Below, piece by piece: positions 14,389 to 22,065 of a DNA stretch of 24,469 nt. Location of the stretch: the NCBI GenBank assembly GCA_001986395.2, contig MQVO02000134.1, positions 1-24,469 on the forward strand, read 5' to 3'. Under the pieces are notes generated by a model that had not been told where the DNA came from, did not search any database, and worked only from the letters and a program-made list of their open reading frames with translations. Positions within the stretch are counted from its first letter, which is position 1; every line of letters begins with the position of its first letter. A program made the translations under genes and the position numbers. This stretch comes from Irpex lacteus. Its lineage: Eukaryota > Basidiomycota > Agaricomycetes > Polyporales > Irpicaceae.

Positions 14389-15544
14389 TGGAAGGAGGGT
14401 AGTGACTATTAAAATAAACTAACTGACCTTTGACAAAGTACACTTAGAGTAAAGAAAGTTTATTTTAATTATATTTAATCAACTACAATTCAAATATTAT
14501 AAAGTAATTAAAATAATACTTTTGTATCAATCTTAAAATAATGCTTATAAAATAATATTATTATTAGATTAAAGATTAGTAATCATGGGGTTACTCCCTT
14601 AAGGACTAAGATTGTACTGTCTATTGTAAGAGATAGATTAAATTTATTTAAAGTTACTTAGTTAATACTTTATTTTGGGGACCCTCTACTTAAAATAAAA
14701 TTAAATAAATTATAATATAGGGAGACCCAAATTAAAATAAAATAACTGTGTGTTTATAAAATAATGTGTAGTATCATCTTAGTGAGTAAAACACTCATCT
14801 ATCAATTAATTAAAGATAAAATAGTAATTAGAGTGATAAATTAATTTAATAGTATATTAAATTAATTATTTAAACTCTACCTAATTAAATAATTATTATT
14901 AGAAAAAGAATAGAGTATCTCTACCAATAATAAATTATCATACAGGGTACAGATTGGTTCAGTCAACTATCATTAATCTTCTTTATTAGCAATATTGATA
15001 TAATAGGATGGTAGTGTTAAAAACTAAAAATAAAAAATAAATTATTAAACATTTCCATTAATCCACCCCAAATAAAATGAGTAAAGTTAAAGAATAAAAA
15101 GAAATAAATTTAGAATATCTATATTCTTTAATCTAATAAGAATAAATAAATAAAGGAGTGATTATAAAATAGTGAGTAATTCTAATTGAACGGTAGTTAA
15201 CTCTCTAAATAAATAATAGAGAATACTATTTATATTATTAAATAAAGAAATAACTCTGATTAACTAAGTAATTAATTAATTAAATAAAAAGTAATCATTC
15301 CATTGTTCCATTTAATATAATATATTTCTACCCTCATCCACTTACAGTGAATGCTCCCCCCTTTTTTTTATATTAAAAAAAAGGATAAAGGGAGTTGGAG
15401 GGGTACCCTCCAATATCTTATTAATTAATTATTCCTTTAAAGTGATTGTATCTAAGAGAGTAAAAAATTTAATTATTTAATTTGAACTCTTACAATCATT
15501 AGTAATATGCAAAGTTAAAGAATATAAAGATAATAAATACCTTT
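14389..15544. other. Long AT-rich spacer
   Basis: More than 1.1 kb with no ORF or RNA that I can support. It holds many copies of short dispersed motifs (ATAAAATAATGTGTAGTA, ATAAAATAGTGAGTAATT, GTTAAAGAATAAAAAG), ACTCTCTAAATAAATAATAG-type stems, and a CCTTTTTTTT...AAAAAAAAGG hairpin at 15355-15384. GGGGACCCTC and GGGAGACCC around 14677 and 14720 are small GC islands. Confidence 0.5.
15355..15384. repeat. CCTTTTTTTT...AAAAAAAAGG hairpin
   Basis: C-run and eight T, TATATT spacer, eight A and GG, in the AT-rich spacer. Confidence 0.55.
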
Positions 15545-15756
15545 GAACTATAGCAGGATTAGGAAGTTGGACTGGATGGATTACTTCTTATGAATATTAA
15601 AAAGCAATAGAACTTGGATATAAATTCGAAATTCTCAGAGGGTATAAATTTGATAGATAAAATATATTTAAAGAGTATATTGAAAGATTATATTCATTAA
15701 GATTAGAATATAGTAAAGATAACCCTATGAATTTAATTGCTAAACTATTAATTCAT
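15545..15756 (+). pseudogene. dpo: dpo palm fragment, lineage 1
   Basis: Plus-strand translation gives IAGLGSWTGWITSYEY, stop, KAIELGYKFEILRGYKFDR, stop, NIFKEYIERLYSLRLEYSKD, then NPMNLIAKLLIHN. It aligns with residues about 573-642 of the intact dpo (TIAGVGSWTGWVSSKEMETC ... NPLNLVAKLLMNSLYG) with two in-frame TAA stops. It contains the thumb-side palm stretch up to polymerase motif B and nothing else. It is closer to the intact dpo than to the lineage-2 scrap at 4218-4503. Orientation is opposite to the intact gene. Clearly non-functional. Confidence 0.8.
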
Positions 15757-15998
15757 AATTTAGCAACTAAATCAGACCCCCAACAAACCTTACAACCAGT
15801 AAGATTGTTGCGTAGTTTTAATCGCAGGTCAAACCCTGCCTTCATTTGGAGTCAAACTAAATAGTAGCTGTTTAAATTACAACAGTGGGGGAGGGCAAGC
15901 GCCTTCAGAGAGCATGTACGCACCTCTCGGTTGCGTGAAAATCCGCAACTTGGCCCAAATATAATAAAAAGGAAACAGGTTGAAAAGGGAGAGATATA
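15757..15998. other. GC-rich, structured tract next to trnD
   Basis: This stretch is much richer in G+C than its surroundings. On the plus strand GCAGG-TCAAACC-CTGCC (15822-15838) looks like a T arm, and TTAC-AACCA-GTAA plus a loop with TGC upstream could be a degraded tRNA-Ala, though the acceptor ends do not pair. Further on, GAGAG/CTCTC (15906-15926) and GTTGCG/CGCAAC (15928-15949) form two stable hairpins. Nothing gives a complete known RNA. It may be remnants of tRNAs or foreign sequence carried with trnD. Confidence 0.35.
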
Positions 15999-16071
15999 CG
16001 AGCCCTTCCAGATTCGAACTGGGACCTCCCCGATTGACAATCGGGTACTCTACCTATTAAGCTAAGGGCCC
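15999..16071 (-). tRNA. trnD: tRNA-Asp (GUC)
   Basis: Minus strand: acceptor GGGCCCT/AGGGCTC pairs over 7 bp with one G-U. The D arm is TTAGCTTAATAGGTAGAGT. The anticodon loop TTGTCAA carries GTC in the strong stem CCCGA/TCGGG. The T arm is CCAG-TTCGAAT-CTGG, discriminator G. It is unusually GC-rich compared with the other tRNAs here (about half G+C), which fits the odd composition of the neighbouring tract. Confidence 0.85.
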
Positions 16072-16092
16072 TATTTTAATTTTACTAGCCCA

Positions 16093-16140
16093 CCCCCCAA
16101 AAAACTAGTTAGAATTTATTCTAATTCCTAGTTTTTTGGG
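16093..16140. repeat. Palindromic element, short form
   Basis: CCCCCCAAAAAACTAG and CTAGTTTTTTGGG around TTAGAATTTATTCTAATTC, itself palindromic. Closest to the copy at 1543. Confidence 0.85.
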
Positions 16141-16343
16141 ATTCATATCAAATAAAATAAAAAGGTAACTGATGATATTTGTCTTTATTATACTGAGACT
16201 ATTGGTACTACAACTCTCCCTTCCTCTCTCTATTCTTTTATCTTCTAATTTTATTTTAATTTGATTCATTAATTAGATTTCTATCATTTTATTTTTAATT
16301 TATTTTAGAATACTGTTCTATTTATTTAATTTCATGGCTATTC
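16141..16343. other. AT-rich spacer
   Basis: No gene seen between the palindromic element and the tandem repeat downstream of dpo. Confidence 0.4.
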
Positions 16344-16450
16344 CATGGGGTTTATTAATATTTTATATATCAGGGGTTTATTAATATTTAGTTTTATGGG
16401 CTTTATTTTTAGTATTATTAGTTATATGGGGTTTATTTAGTATTATTATA
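16344..16450. repeat. Imperfect tandem repeat downstream of dpo
   Basis: Four diverged units of 26-28 bases, each with (T)ATGGGGTTTATTAATATTT-like sequence (units near 16344, 16370, 16395 and 16424). They lie just past the dpo stop on the minus strand and could mark a plasmid end or a 3' RNA signal. Confidence 0.6.
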
Positions 16451-16464
16451 TTATCATCTGTTAA

Positions 16465-19194
16465 TTAAATATCATCTCTAACATTAATCTTAACAGTATA
16501 ATCAGAAGTTACCTGAACATTATCAGGATGTATTCCTTTTTCTAAATCATTATAATTAAATGGAACAGATGTTGTTAATACATCACAGATAGTTAAACCT
16601 TTTAATGTATGTCTTTTATAAACAGGTAATCTCTTATTAGAAGTTGCTCTTAGCTGGTAAATAGTCGACATAAGTTGAATATTTCCACCGAACATATCCT
16701 TACTCCATTTTACCTGTTTATATTTTAATACGGAGTCTCTTACTAATAATGACTCAAGATCATCCACTGTAACATTTTTAACAGCATCCTTAGTTAATCC
16801 TTTAACTTTAATGATAGTTTCTCCCTCAGTAGTAATTAATCCATACACTTTAGGAGCTAAGAATACACCTCTTTTTATTGTACACTCTAATTTTACTTGA
16901 CCTAATTTGTTACCAACAGAAGCATCAGAAAGAGGTTTATTCACAATTATACTATCAGTATCTGAGTAATATAATTTTACACCATCGATATTCTTAAACT
17001 GTGACATATAACTTCTGGCACCTGCAGTAATTGTAGATGCAATAGCAATATTAACGTCTAACCCATGGTATACATCTTCTTTCTGATTAAATTTATAACA
17101 TTTTCTATTGTCTTGCATGATATAGTGATTACCTACTTTAATTAAATCTTGTACAGACTCACCATAACATTCCAAAAGAATTTGTAATAATTCCATTTGC
17201 GATGAATCTCTTTGGTCATACAGTTTAACTTCTGTAGCTTCGGGTTTCATTCCGAATTTACCATAAAGACTATTCATCAATAATTTAGCAACTAAATTTA
17301 GTGGGTTTGTTTTATTATAAGTTAGTCTTATTTGGTATAATCTGTGAACATATTCCTTAAAGATTACAGCCTTTTTAAATTTATAACCTCTAATAATATT
17401 AAATGTGTATCCTAAATCAAGACAAGTCTCCATTTCCTTAGAGCTAACCCATCCTGTCCAACTACCTACACCTGCAATTGTTCTTACACCATCAGCAGTT
17501 TTGATTCTTCTTTGAAGGATAGGATGCTCTATATCATCCGGGCATGTAATTTCACAATAGAAGAAACCATATGCCTCAGGATCCACAGTAGTAATATCAC
17601 CTTCAAATGCAATAGGTTTACCTATAGGCATTTCCAAGGTAGACATTACAAATGGATATAGAGAATTAACATCATAATAATATAGTTGTTCTCTATTATA
17701 ATGATGTAGATTTTTACTAAACCCTTTATGATTATTATACACATCCACTGCACCACCAGTATAAGACTCTCTAATATCCCATTCCACTTTACCAAGCATT
17801 TGATATAGTGTATCCTTAGGCATAAAATTAGCTTTAAAAATTTTCATTGCTAGTGAAGGTAAAGTGTAAGAAGAATGTACATTTAATTTAAATTCACCGA
17901 ATATTAATTCATTAAATTTAGTTATCACTTCATGCAGAGATTTACAATCAATATTACAATATTTTATAGCTTCAACCTTAAAACTCCATAATTTATTTCC
18001 ATGTTTATGAAAGATCATTGTATATTCATCTTGTGTTAATCCAGGGAATAATTCATAACCAGGAAATTTACCTATATAATGAATGTCACTTAGTAAAAAT
18101 GGAAAAAATGTTTTAACAGTAGGCACTTTGAATGCACCACATAATTTACTAAGTGACATAGGTAATAATAAGAATGAATCTTTAAAGATTAAATTTACTT
18201 TATTTTTAGGGTTATTAGGGTCTTGATATTTAAATTCAATACCCATTAACTTACCATTAAATATTAGTGGTTTAACAGTAGCACCCTCATAACTTATTAA
18301 GTATTTAAGTAATAATATTCCATCAAAACCTGAAAAGTTATGAGCGTATACATATTTTACACCTTTAAATTGTAATAATTGTTTAATAAAGTTATTAAAC
18401 ATAGCTGATTGTGCTTCCTCTGTCAATTCAGTTGCATAAGATTTAATATACTGTCCATTGATATATCCACAAATTAAATAAGGATTATGATTTCCATTAA
18501 TATTAACTGTTTCAATATCTATGGTACAGAATATATTATTATTATCTATTTTTCCATCAACTTTAACAGCTTTAAATGGTTTGGCATTTAATTCTTTTTC
18601 CTTAACTAAAACCACTCCATCTTTGTAGTAGATATTATCTTTATTAATAACTCTTTTTACTACACCATTATCCATATGATAATCATTAAATTTTAAATCA
18701 ATAGGTGCTTGATAATGCACACTAGTAGATTTATCATCTTGATTTATAAGAATTGATTTATCACCATTAATAATAGCATAACTAGTGTGATCTGGTTGCT
18801 CAGATTTTAAAAAAACTTTCCCGTATTCTTCAGGAATAATAGTTAATGGTATATTCATATTATTATAACTATACTTAATTACAGTATATTCCTGTTGATT
18901 TAATAAAGCTCTTTCATCATCTGCTAGACCATCTCTAACTATATAATGAAATGAAATATTAATAATAGCAGTATCCTTATAATTATCATTAAGAATACCT
19001 AGTCTACTTATTAAAAAGTTGATGAATAATTCTTTATCACCATAATTTACTTTTCTCATTTCTGCTAGTGTTCTATGTTCTTTATTAATGAACTGAACTT
19101 TACATAATAGAAGTAAATGATGGTTATTCTGAATTGTTGAAGTGAAAACATCATTTCCAAAATGAATTAATTGAAGATGTAAGAGTAGTAGCAT
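16465..19194 (-). CDS. dpo: Family-B DNA polymerase of linear-plasmid type
   Basis: A 909-residue protein-primed-type DNA polymerase, the replication enzyme of fungal mitochondrial linear plasmids (invertrons). The 3'-5' exonuclease domain has Exo I IDIETV (about 225-230), Exo II YAHNFSGFDGILLL (283-296) and Exo III YCNIDCKSL (412-420). The polymerase domain has motif A YYYDVNSLYPFVM (505-517, catalytic D508), motif B KLLMNSLYGKFG (637-648), motif C YYSDTDSI (742-749, D745/D747) and KVKGL (796-800). All catalytic residues are present and there is no internal stop, so it may be active. The ATG at 19194 directly follows an in-frame TAA. An overlapping frame upstream (19387-19151) carries the leader peptide RTPEEPRLSVVGSV and ends LTSSINSFWK in the other frame, so the true N-terminus may have been lost to a frameshift near 19160. 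It lies on the same strand as the small-ORF cluster upstream. Confidence 0.93.
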   Translation of the reverse strand: MLLLLHLQLIHFGNDVFTSTIQNNHHLLLLCKVQFINKEHRTLAEMRKVNYGDKELFINFLISRLGILNDNYKDTAIINISFHYIVRDGLADDERALLNQQEYTVIKYSYNNMNIPLTIIPEEYGKVFLKSEQPDHTSYAIINGDKSILINQDDKSTSVHYQAPIDLKFNDYHMDNGVVKRVINKDNIYYKDGVVLVKEKELNAKPFKAVKVDGKIDNNNIFCTIDIETVNINGNHNPYLICGYINGQYIKSYATELTEEAQSAMFNNFIKQLLQFKGVKYVYAHNFSGFDGILLLKYLISYEGATVKPLIFNGKLMGIEFKYQDPNNPKNKVNLIFKDSFLLLPMSLSKLCGAFKVPTVKTFFPFLLSDIHYIGKFPGYELFPGLTQDEYTMIFHKHGNKLWSFKVEAIKYCNIDCKSLHEVITKFNELIFGEFKLNVHSSYTLPSLAMKIFKANFMPKDTLYQMLGKVEWDIRESYTGGAVDVYNNHKGFSKNLHHYNREQLYYYDVNSLYPFVMSTLEMPIGKPIAFEGDITTVDPEAYGFFYCEITCPDDIEHPILQRRIKTADGVRTIAGVGSWTGWVSSKEMETCLDLGYTFNIIRGYKFKKAVIFKEYVHRLYQIRLTYNKTNPLNLVAKLLMNSLYGKFGMKPEATEVKLYDQRDSSQMELLQILLECYGESVQDLIKVGNHYIMQDNRKCYKFNQKEDVYHGLDVNIAIASTITAGARSYMSQFKNIDGVKLYYSDTDSIIVNKPLSDASVGNKLGQVKLECTIKRGVFLAPKVYGLITTEGETIIKVKGLTKDAVKNVTVDDLESLLVRDSVLKYKQVKWSKDMFGGNIQLMSTIYQLRATSNKRLPVYKRHTLKGLTICDVLTTSVPFNYNDLEKGIHPDNVQVTSDYTVKINVRDDI

Positions 19195-19420
19195 TTATTG
19201 TACTACTTATTGGAAGATTGTATAATCTTTGTTTAATCATGTTATTTATATATTTAATTGGTAAGTACTCAAACTTCAGGCCCCCATGCCTCCTTGTCAT
19301 ATTACTTAACACCCATACTGATCCCACCACACTTAACCGTGGTTCTTCAGGAGTTCTGAGTATAATATCTAGATTTATATGTGCCAATTTTCATCATATT
19401 CCTTTTATTATATAAATAAA
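19195..19420 (-). promoter_or_regulatory. dpo-leader module, copy 2
   Basis: Minus-strand leader of the intact dpo. It contains AATAAAAGGAAT at about 19403, TTGGCAC, then the block shared with 5015-5185 including GAACTCCTGAAGAACCACGG and AGTAATATGACAAGGAGG. A 78-codon frame crosses it into the dpo start (19387-19151). Retention of this block in two plasmid-derived loci suggests it is part of the plasmid itself, as leader RNA, promoter or N-terminal coding sequence. Confidence 0.55.
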
Positions 19421-19867
19421 TTTTTATCTAATAAAATTTAAAAATATAATATCAGATTTGAACTGATACCATAATAATAAATTTTTCTAATTAATTTTTA
19501 ATAATTAATTTAGTAGTTATTCTTTTTATTCAGTTAGCTAGATAAAGTTATTCTTGTTTGCTATGCGGGGGGAGGCCTATTATTATAATATATATTTTTT
19601 TTAACAATTAAAGATCTAGAGTTTCCTTTGAATAATTATTAATAGAAGATTTGATTTTAAGGATTATAGCTTATCCTACTAGTGTTAGGTGTTTTTTCTT
19701 TAATTAACATATACACTTTTCTCCACTTAATATAATTTACATGCTTACTAGATAGTATATTATACTTATCTAAGTACCCTATCACCTTTCTAGCAGAACC
19801 AAAACATTAAATATACATTCATCTTTATTTATTTCTTTAGATTAATTAATTTTTATTATATCTTTAT

Positions 19868-19893
19868 CCTTTTTTTTTTTATATAAAAAAGGG
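19868..19893. repeat. CCTTTT...AAAAGGG hairpin
   Basis: CC, a run of T, TATA, then six A and GGG. Confidence 0.55.
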
Positions 19894-19995
19894 AAGTAGT
19901 AAAATTAAATATTGTCCTTTAGTAAAAAATTGGGGTAGGGATAGGACAGGGGGTTATAATAAATTTTTATCCTCATCTAATAATCATACATAATT

Positions 19996-20029
19996 CCTTA
20001 TCCTTTTTTTAATTAAAAAGGGGGTAAGG
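19996..20029. repeat. Extended hairpin downstream of the ORF cluster
   Basis: CCTTATCCTTTTT and AAAAAGGGGGTAAGG pair almost perfectly around TTAATT. It begins just past the stop of the last small ORF and could act as a 3' end or stabilising structure. Confidence 0.55.
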
Positions 20030-20033
20030 ACAA

Positions 20034-20429
20034 TTAATAAATTAATAATAGGAAAAGAACTAAATAAACAAAAATTAAGGCATATATTATTATAAATCTA
20101 AGATAATAATCTATTATAGTACTTTTTGCTGGTATTTTGCTTAATTTTTGTATGCCGGTTAACCAAGATAAAATAAATTGAGGTAAGTATATTGGCATAC
20201 TTATTTTCCCTTTAGAGAACTGAATAAAAAAGTAAATGGTAAGCATGTAATAAATAATCACAAAAAGAATAAGAATAGAACCAAAGATAAAATATATTTT
20301 TAATAATTTGTAATAAAAAGGATTTGCTAATAGTATACCTATGAAGTTAAATCCGCCATAGTTATTAACTATGGCCATTAATACTAATGAAAAAGTAATT
20401 GTAAAGAATGATTTGAAATAAACCTGCAT
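20034..20429 (-). CDS. Small membrane protein, ORF D of the cluster
   Basis: 131 residues, ATG start. Predicted membrane segments are near residues 7-23 (FFTITFSLVLMAIV), 44-70 (IYFIFGSILILFVIIYYML) and 110-131 (FIIIYALIFVYLVLFLLLI). Between the second and third lies a hydrophilic-to-amphipathic stretch with ISMPIYLPQFILSW. It starts 9 bases after the stop of ORF C. The layout (helices, then a P..LP.(F/Y)I segment, then a C-terminal helix) repeats that of ORF C, suggesting paralogues or two parts of one system. No family recognised. Confidence 0.6.
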   Translation of the reverse strand: MQVYFKSFFTITFSLVLMAIVNNYGGFNFIGILLANPFYYKLLKIYFIFGSILILFVIIYYMLTIYFFIQFSKGKISMPIYLPQFILSWLTGIQKLSKIPAKSTIIDYYLRFIIIYALIFVYLVLFLLLIY

Positions 20430-20437
20430 ATTTCAAA

Positions 20438-20818
20438 TTAAGATACTATACAAATTACAATAAATGCAAAATAGATAATAGTTACCATAAACATAGTTCT
20501 CTTCATGTGTTCAACTACCATTTCTCTATCTGTACTTAACATTTTACTTATGGCATAAATAGCAGAAATTTCTTCTTTGAAGAATGAAGGTATGTATTTA
20601 GGTAAAATAGGCTCTATATTAGATTTCTTAAATCTATCCAAAACAACAAAAAAGAATACAAAGTATAATAAGATTAGACTTAAAGCGATAAAGTTAAATA
20701 ATTTAAAGTAAATAATATTTTTATCTATAAACAACTTTATACTTAAAATTGTATTAAAATTAAAATATATCAAACAACTAGCACCAAAAATAATAAACCT
20801 TTTTTCCATATACTCCAA
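20438..20818 (-). CDS. Small membrane protein, ORF C of the cluster
   Basis: 126 residues, ATG start. Membrane segments lie near 8-28 (FIIFGASCLIYFNFNTIL), 38-62 (FKLFNFIALSLILLYFVFFF) and 108-126 (MFMVTIIYFAFIVICIV). A loop with IEPILPKYIPSFFKEEISAI and DREMVVEHMKRT lies between. Its start overlaps the 3' end of ORF B by 49 bases in another frame, so either the two are translationally coupled or an indel in the A-rich junction (near 20818-20830) has split one longer protein. Function unknown; membrane location is the only safe statement. Confidence 0.6.
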   Translation of the reverse strand: MEYMEKRFIIFGASCLIYFNFNTILSIKLFIDKNIIYFKLFNFIALSLILLYFVFFFVVLDRFKKSNIEPILPKYIPSFFKEEISAIYAISKMLSTDREMVVEHMKRTMFMVTIIYFAFIVICIVS

Positions 20819-21204
20819 TTTTTTATTAGAGATAATAAAAATAATACTGATTTATGTGAATTATTTTGATCTGCATTATTAGCTATATCTATATTTACAT
20901 TATACTTTTTAGGTATAATGTTAAAGCAGTTATATATTCCAAACATAAGAACTAATGTACCTGCTGTAGTAAATGCTAATCTACCATGAGTCATAATTCT
21001 CATTGCTTGTAATTTAGAGCTATCTTTTTTAAAATTATCTAAATTAAATTTATTACCGCTATCATAACCTTTAACCAACCCTTTCCAAAACATAAGACTC
21101 GTAAAACCGAAAAAAGAATAAGGTCCATAGACGCCCACTACTTCAGGTAATTGTTCTGAAGTACGTTGTATTAAATCAGAAAGTTTATCCAAGTCCAATA
21201 CCAA
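20770..21204 (-). CDS. Unknown protein with one membrane segment, ORF B of the cluster
   Basis: 144 residues from a TTG at 21204; no ATG is available upstream in frame. The N-terminal region is soluble (DKLSDLIQRTSEQLPEVVGV), then YGPYSFFGFTSLMFWKGLV, a basic stretch NFKKDSSKLQAMRIMTHGRL, and a likely helix AFTTAGTLVLMFGIYNCF, ending in a second hydrophobic stretch. The start lies in an A7 run shared with the end of the ORF A reading frame (TEDKKIGIGLG), so A and B overlap by about 20 bases and could be one protein split by a homopolymer indel. No family recognised. Confidence 0.55.
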   Translation of the reverse strand: MVLDLDKLSDLIQRTSEQLPEVVGVYGPYSFFGFTSLMFWKGLVKGYDSGNKFNLDNFKKDSSKLQAMRIMTHGRLAFTTAGTLVLMFGIYNCFNIIPKKYNVNIDIANNADQNNSHKSVLFLLSLIKNWSIWKKGLLFLVLVV

Positions 21205-21693
21205 TTTTTTTGTCCTCTGTGATATCTATTAACTTACCAGGAGTTACAGATTTAGTTTGTATTGCATCAGACATAGGCGCATTATAACCAAAATTAATTT
21301 TATCCTTTAAATCATTAGCTAATCCTTCCAAGAACCATCTTTTTTATTTTTTTCTAGTATAGAAAAATTAATTAATTTTTGCAAGGGAGTATCACCAGGA
21401 ACTTCACTGATACTATCCTTAAATTTAGAAAGAAACTCATCATCATTATCATTTTTAGATAATGCTGGTTTATTATATCACTAAGTTTTTTTTCACCAAA
21501 GAACTTGGACATTTTTGAATCTTTTATAAAAATTAGGAAAGGCCTCCTCAAAAGAAGATGTATCCTCTGAAATCAAATCGGATACTGTTTTGGACTCACT
21601 ATTTTTAACTATCTCCTCTAACCCCTGTAACATTTTAGTTGCATCAACTTCTGGTATTTTGTTGGGATTAGCCTGAGGATTCGTATTATCCAT
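21185..21693 (-). pseudogene. Unknown soluble protein, ORF A of the cluster, in several frames
   Basis: ATG at 21693 opens MDNTNPQANPNKIPEVDAT, then KMLQGLEEIVKNSESKTV and FEEAFPNFYKRF. The frame fails near 21500-21515. Sequence in other frames continues in protein-like style: MSKFFGEKKLSDIIN, KPALSKNDNDDEFLSKFKD, SISEVPGDTPLQKLINFSI, LANDLKDKINFGYNAPMSD and KLIDITEDKKIGIGLG. At least three one-base shifts, all in or near A-rich runs, separate the pieces. Together they would give about 165 acidic, soluble residues. The frame breaks may be decay, homopolymer error, or programmed; I cannot tell. Its ATG overlaps the stop of the upstream small ORF. Confidence 0.5.
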
Positions 21694-21799
21694 AAGTAAA
21701 AAAATGAGTGCCGTGGAAATATTTCACGGGATATATACTACCTGTTCTAAGTTGAACGGGTATAATAGAAAATTTCTTATTTGTCATTAAGATATTCAT
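21686..21799 (-). CDS. 37-residue upstream ORF fused to the captured cox3 start
   Basis: The ATG at 21799 is the same ATG context (ATTAATATG) as in cox3, but the coding sequence after it is different: MNILMTNKKFSIIPVQLR, then GSIYPVKYFHGTHFFTYG. Its TAA overlaps the ATG of ORF A by 8 bases (ATGGATAA), an arrangement suited to coupled translation. A second in-frame ATG with ATGACAA mimics the cox3 start ATGACAA. The product is probably a leader peptide or short fusion; function unknown. Confidence 0.45.
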   Translation of the reverse strand: MNILMTNKKFSIIPVQLRTGSIYPVKYFHGTHFFTYG

Positions 21800-22004
21800 A
21801 TTAATAAAAAAAAAATAAAACACACATCAAAAGAATTGACTATACCTATTTTATTTATTCTAAAAATAGATAATAAAATAAGAAGATAAAGTTTAACTTA
21901 ATTTCAATTAAGTTAATTAGTCTTAATAAACATATTCTGTTTAATTTGATTGCTTAGTGTAGAATAATTATATTATTCTATTCCTTTTATTTAATAAATT
22001 TAAA
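21800..22004 (-). promoter_or_regulatory. Captured cox3 leader upstream of the ORF cluster
   Basis: Reverse-complement duplicate of the cox3 leader at 10633-10826, well over 90% identical by eye. An insertion of roughly 15 bases (TATCTATTTTTAGAA) follows TTATTTTATT, and a few substitutions occur. It ends at the ATG of the 37-residue ORF just as the original ends at the cox3 ATG. Inferred role: drives transcription or translation of the cluster. Confidence 0.65.
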
Positions 22005-22065
22005 TTTTATTTATTAACTTAATAAATATTTAATAGAAATATTTAGCTAAACAGTTCTAGGGTTA

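Larger units (their letters stand above)
19421..20033. other. AT-rich spacer between dpo and the ORF cluster
   Basis: A T-arm-like hairpin, ATCAG-ATTTGAA-CTGAT, lies at 19451-19467, but no cloverleaf could be built. A GC island CGGGGGGAGGCC is at 19566. Two CCTTTT/AAAAGG hairpins lie at 19868-19893 and 19996-20029. No ORF with recognisable content. Confidence 0.45.

Noticed and set aside
15852..16040. 62-codon minus-strand open frame
   Set aside because: Overlaps trnD and the GC-rich hairpins; no protein signature.
19218..19415. 65-codon plus-strand open frame
   Set aside because: Antisense to the dpo leader module.
19451..19467. A tRNA based on a T-arm-like hairpin
   Set aside because: No acceptor, D or anticodon arm could be fitted on either strand.
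10633..22004. The cox3-leader inverted pair as terminal inverted repeats of an integrated linear plasmid
   Set aside because: One copy is the real leader of cox3, and nad4 and other host genes would not fit inside a plasmid; duplication of the leader is simpler.
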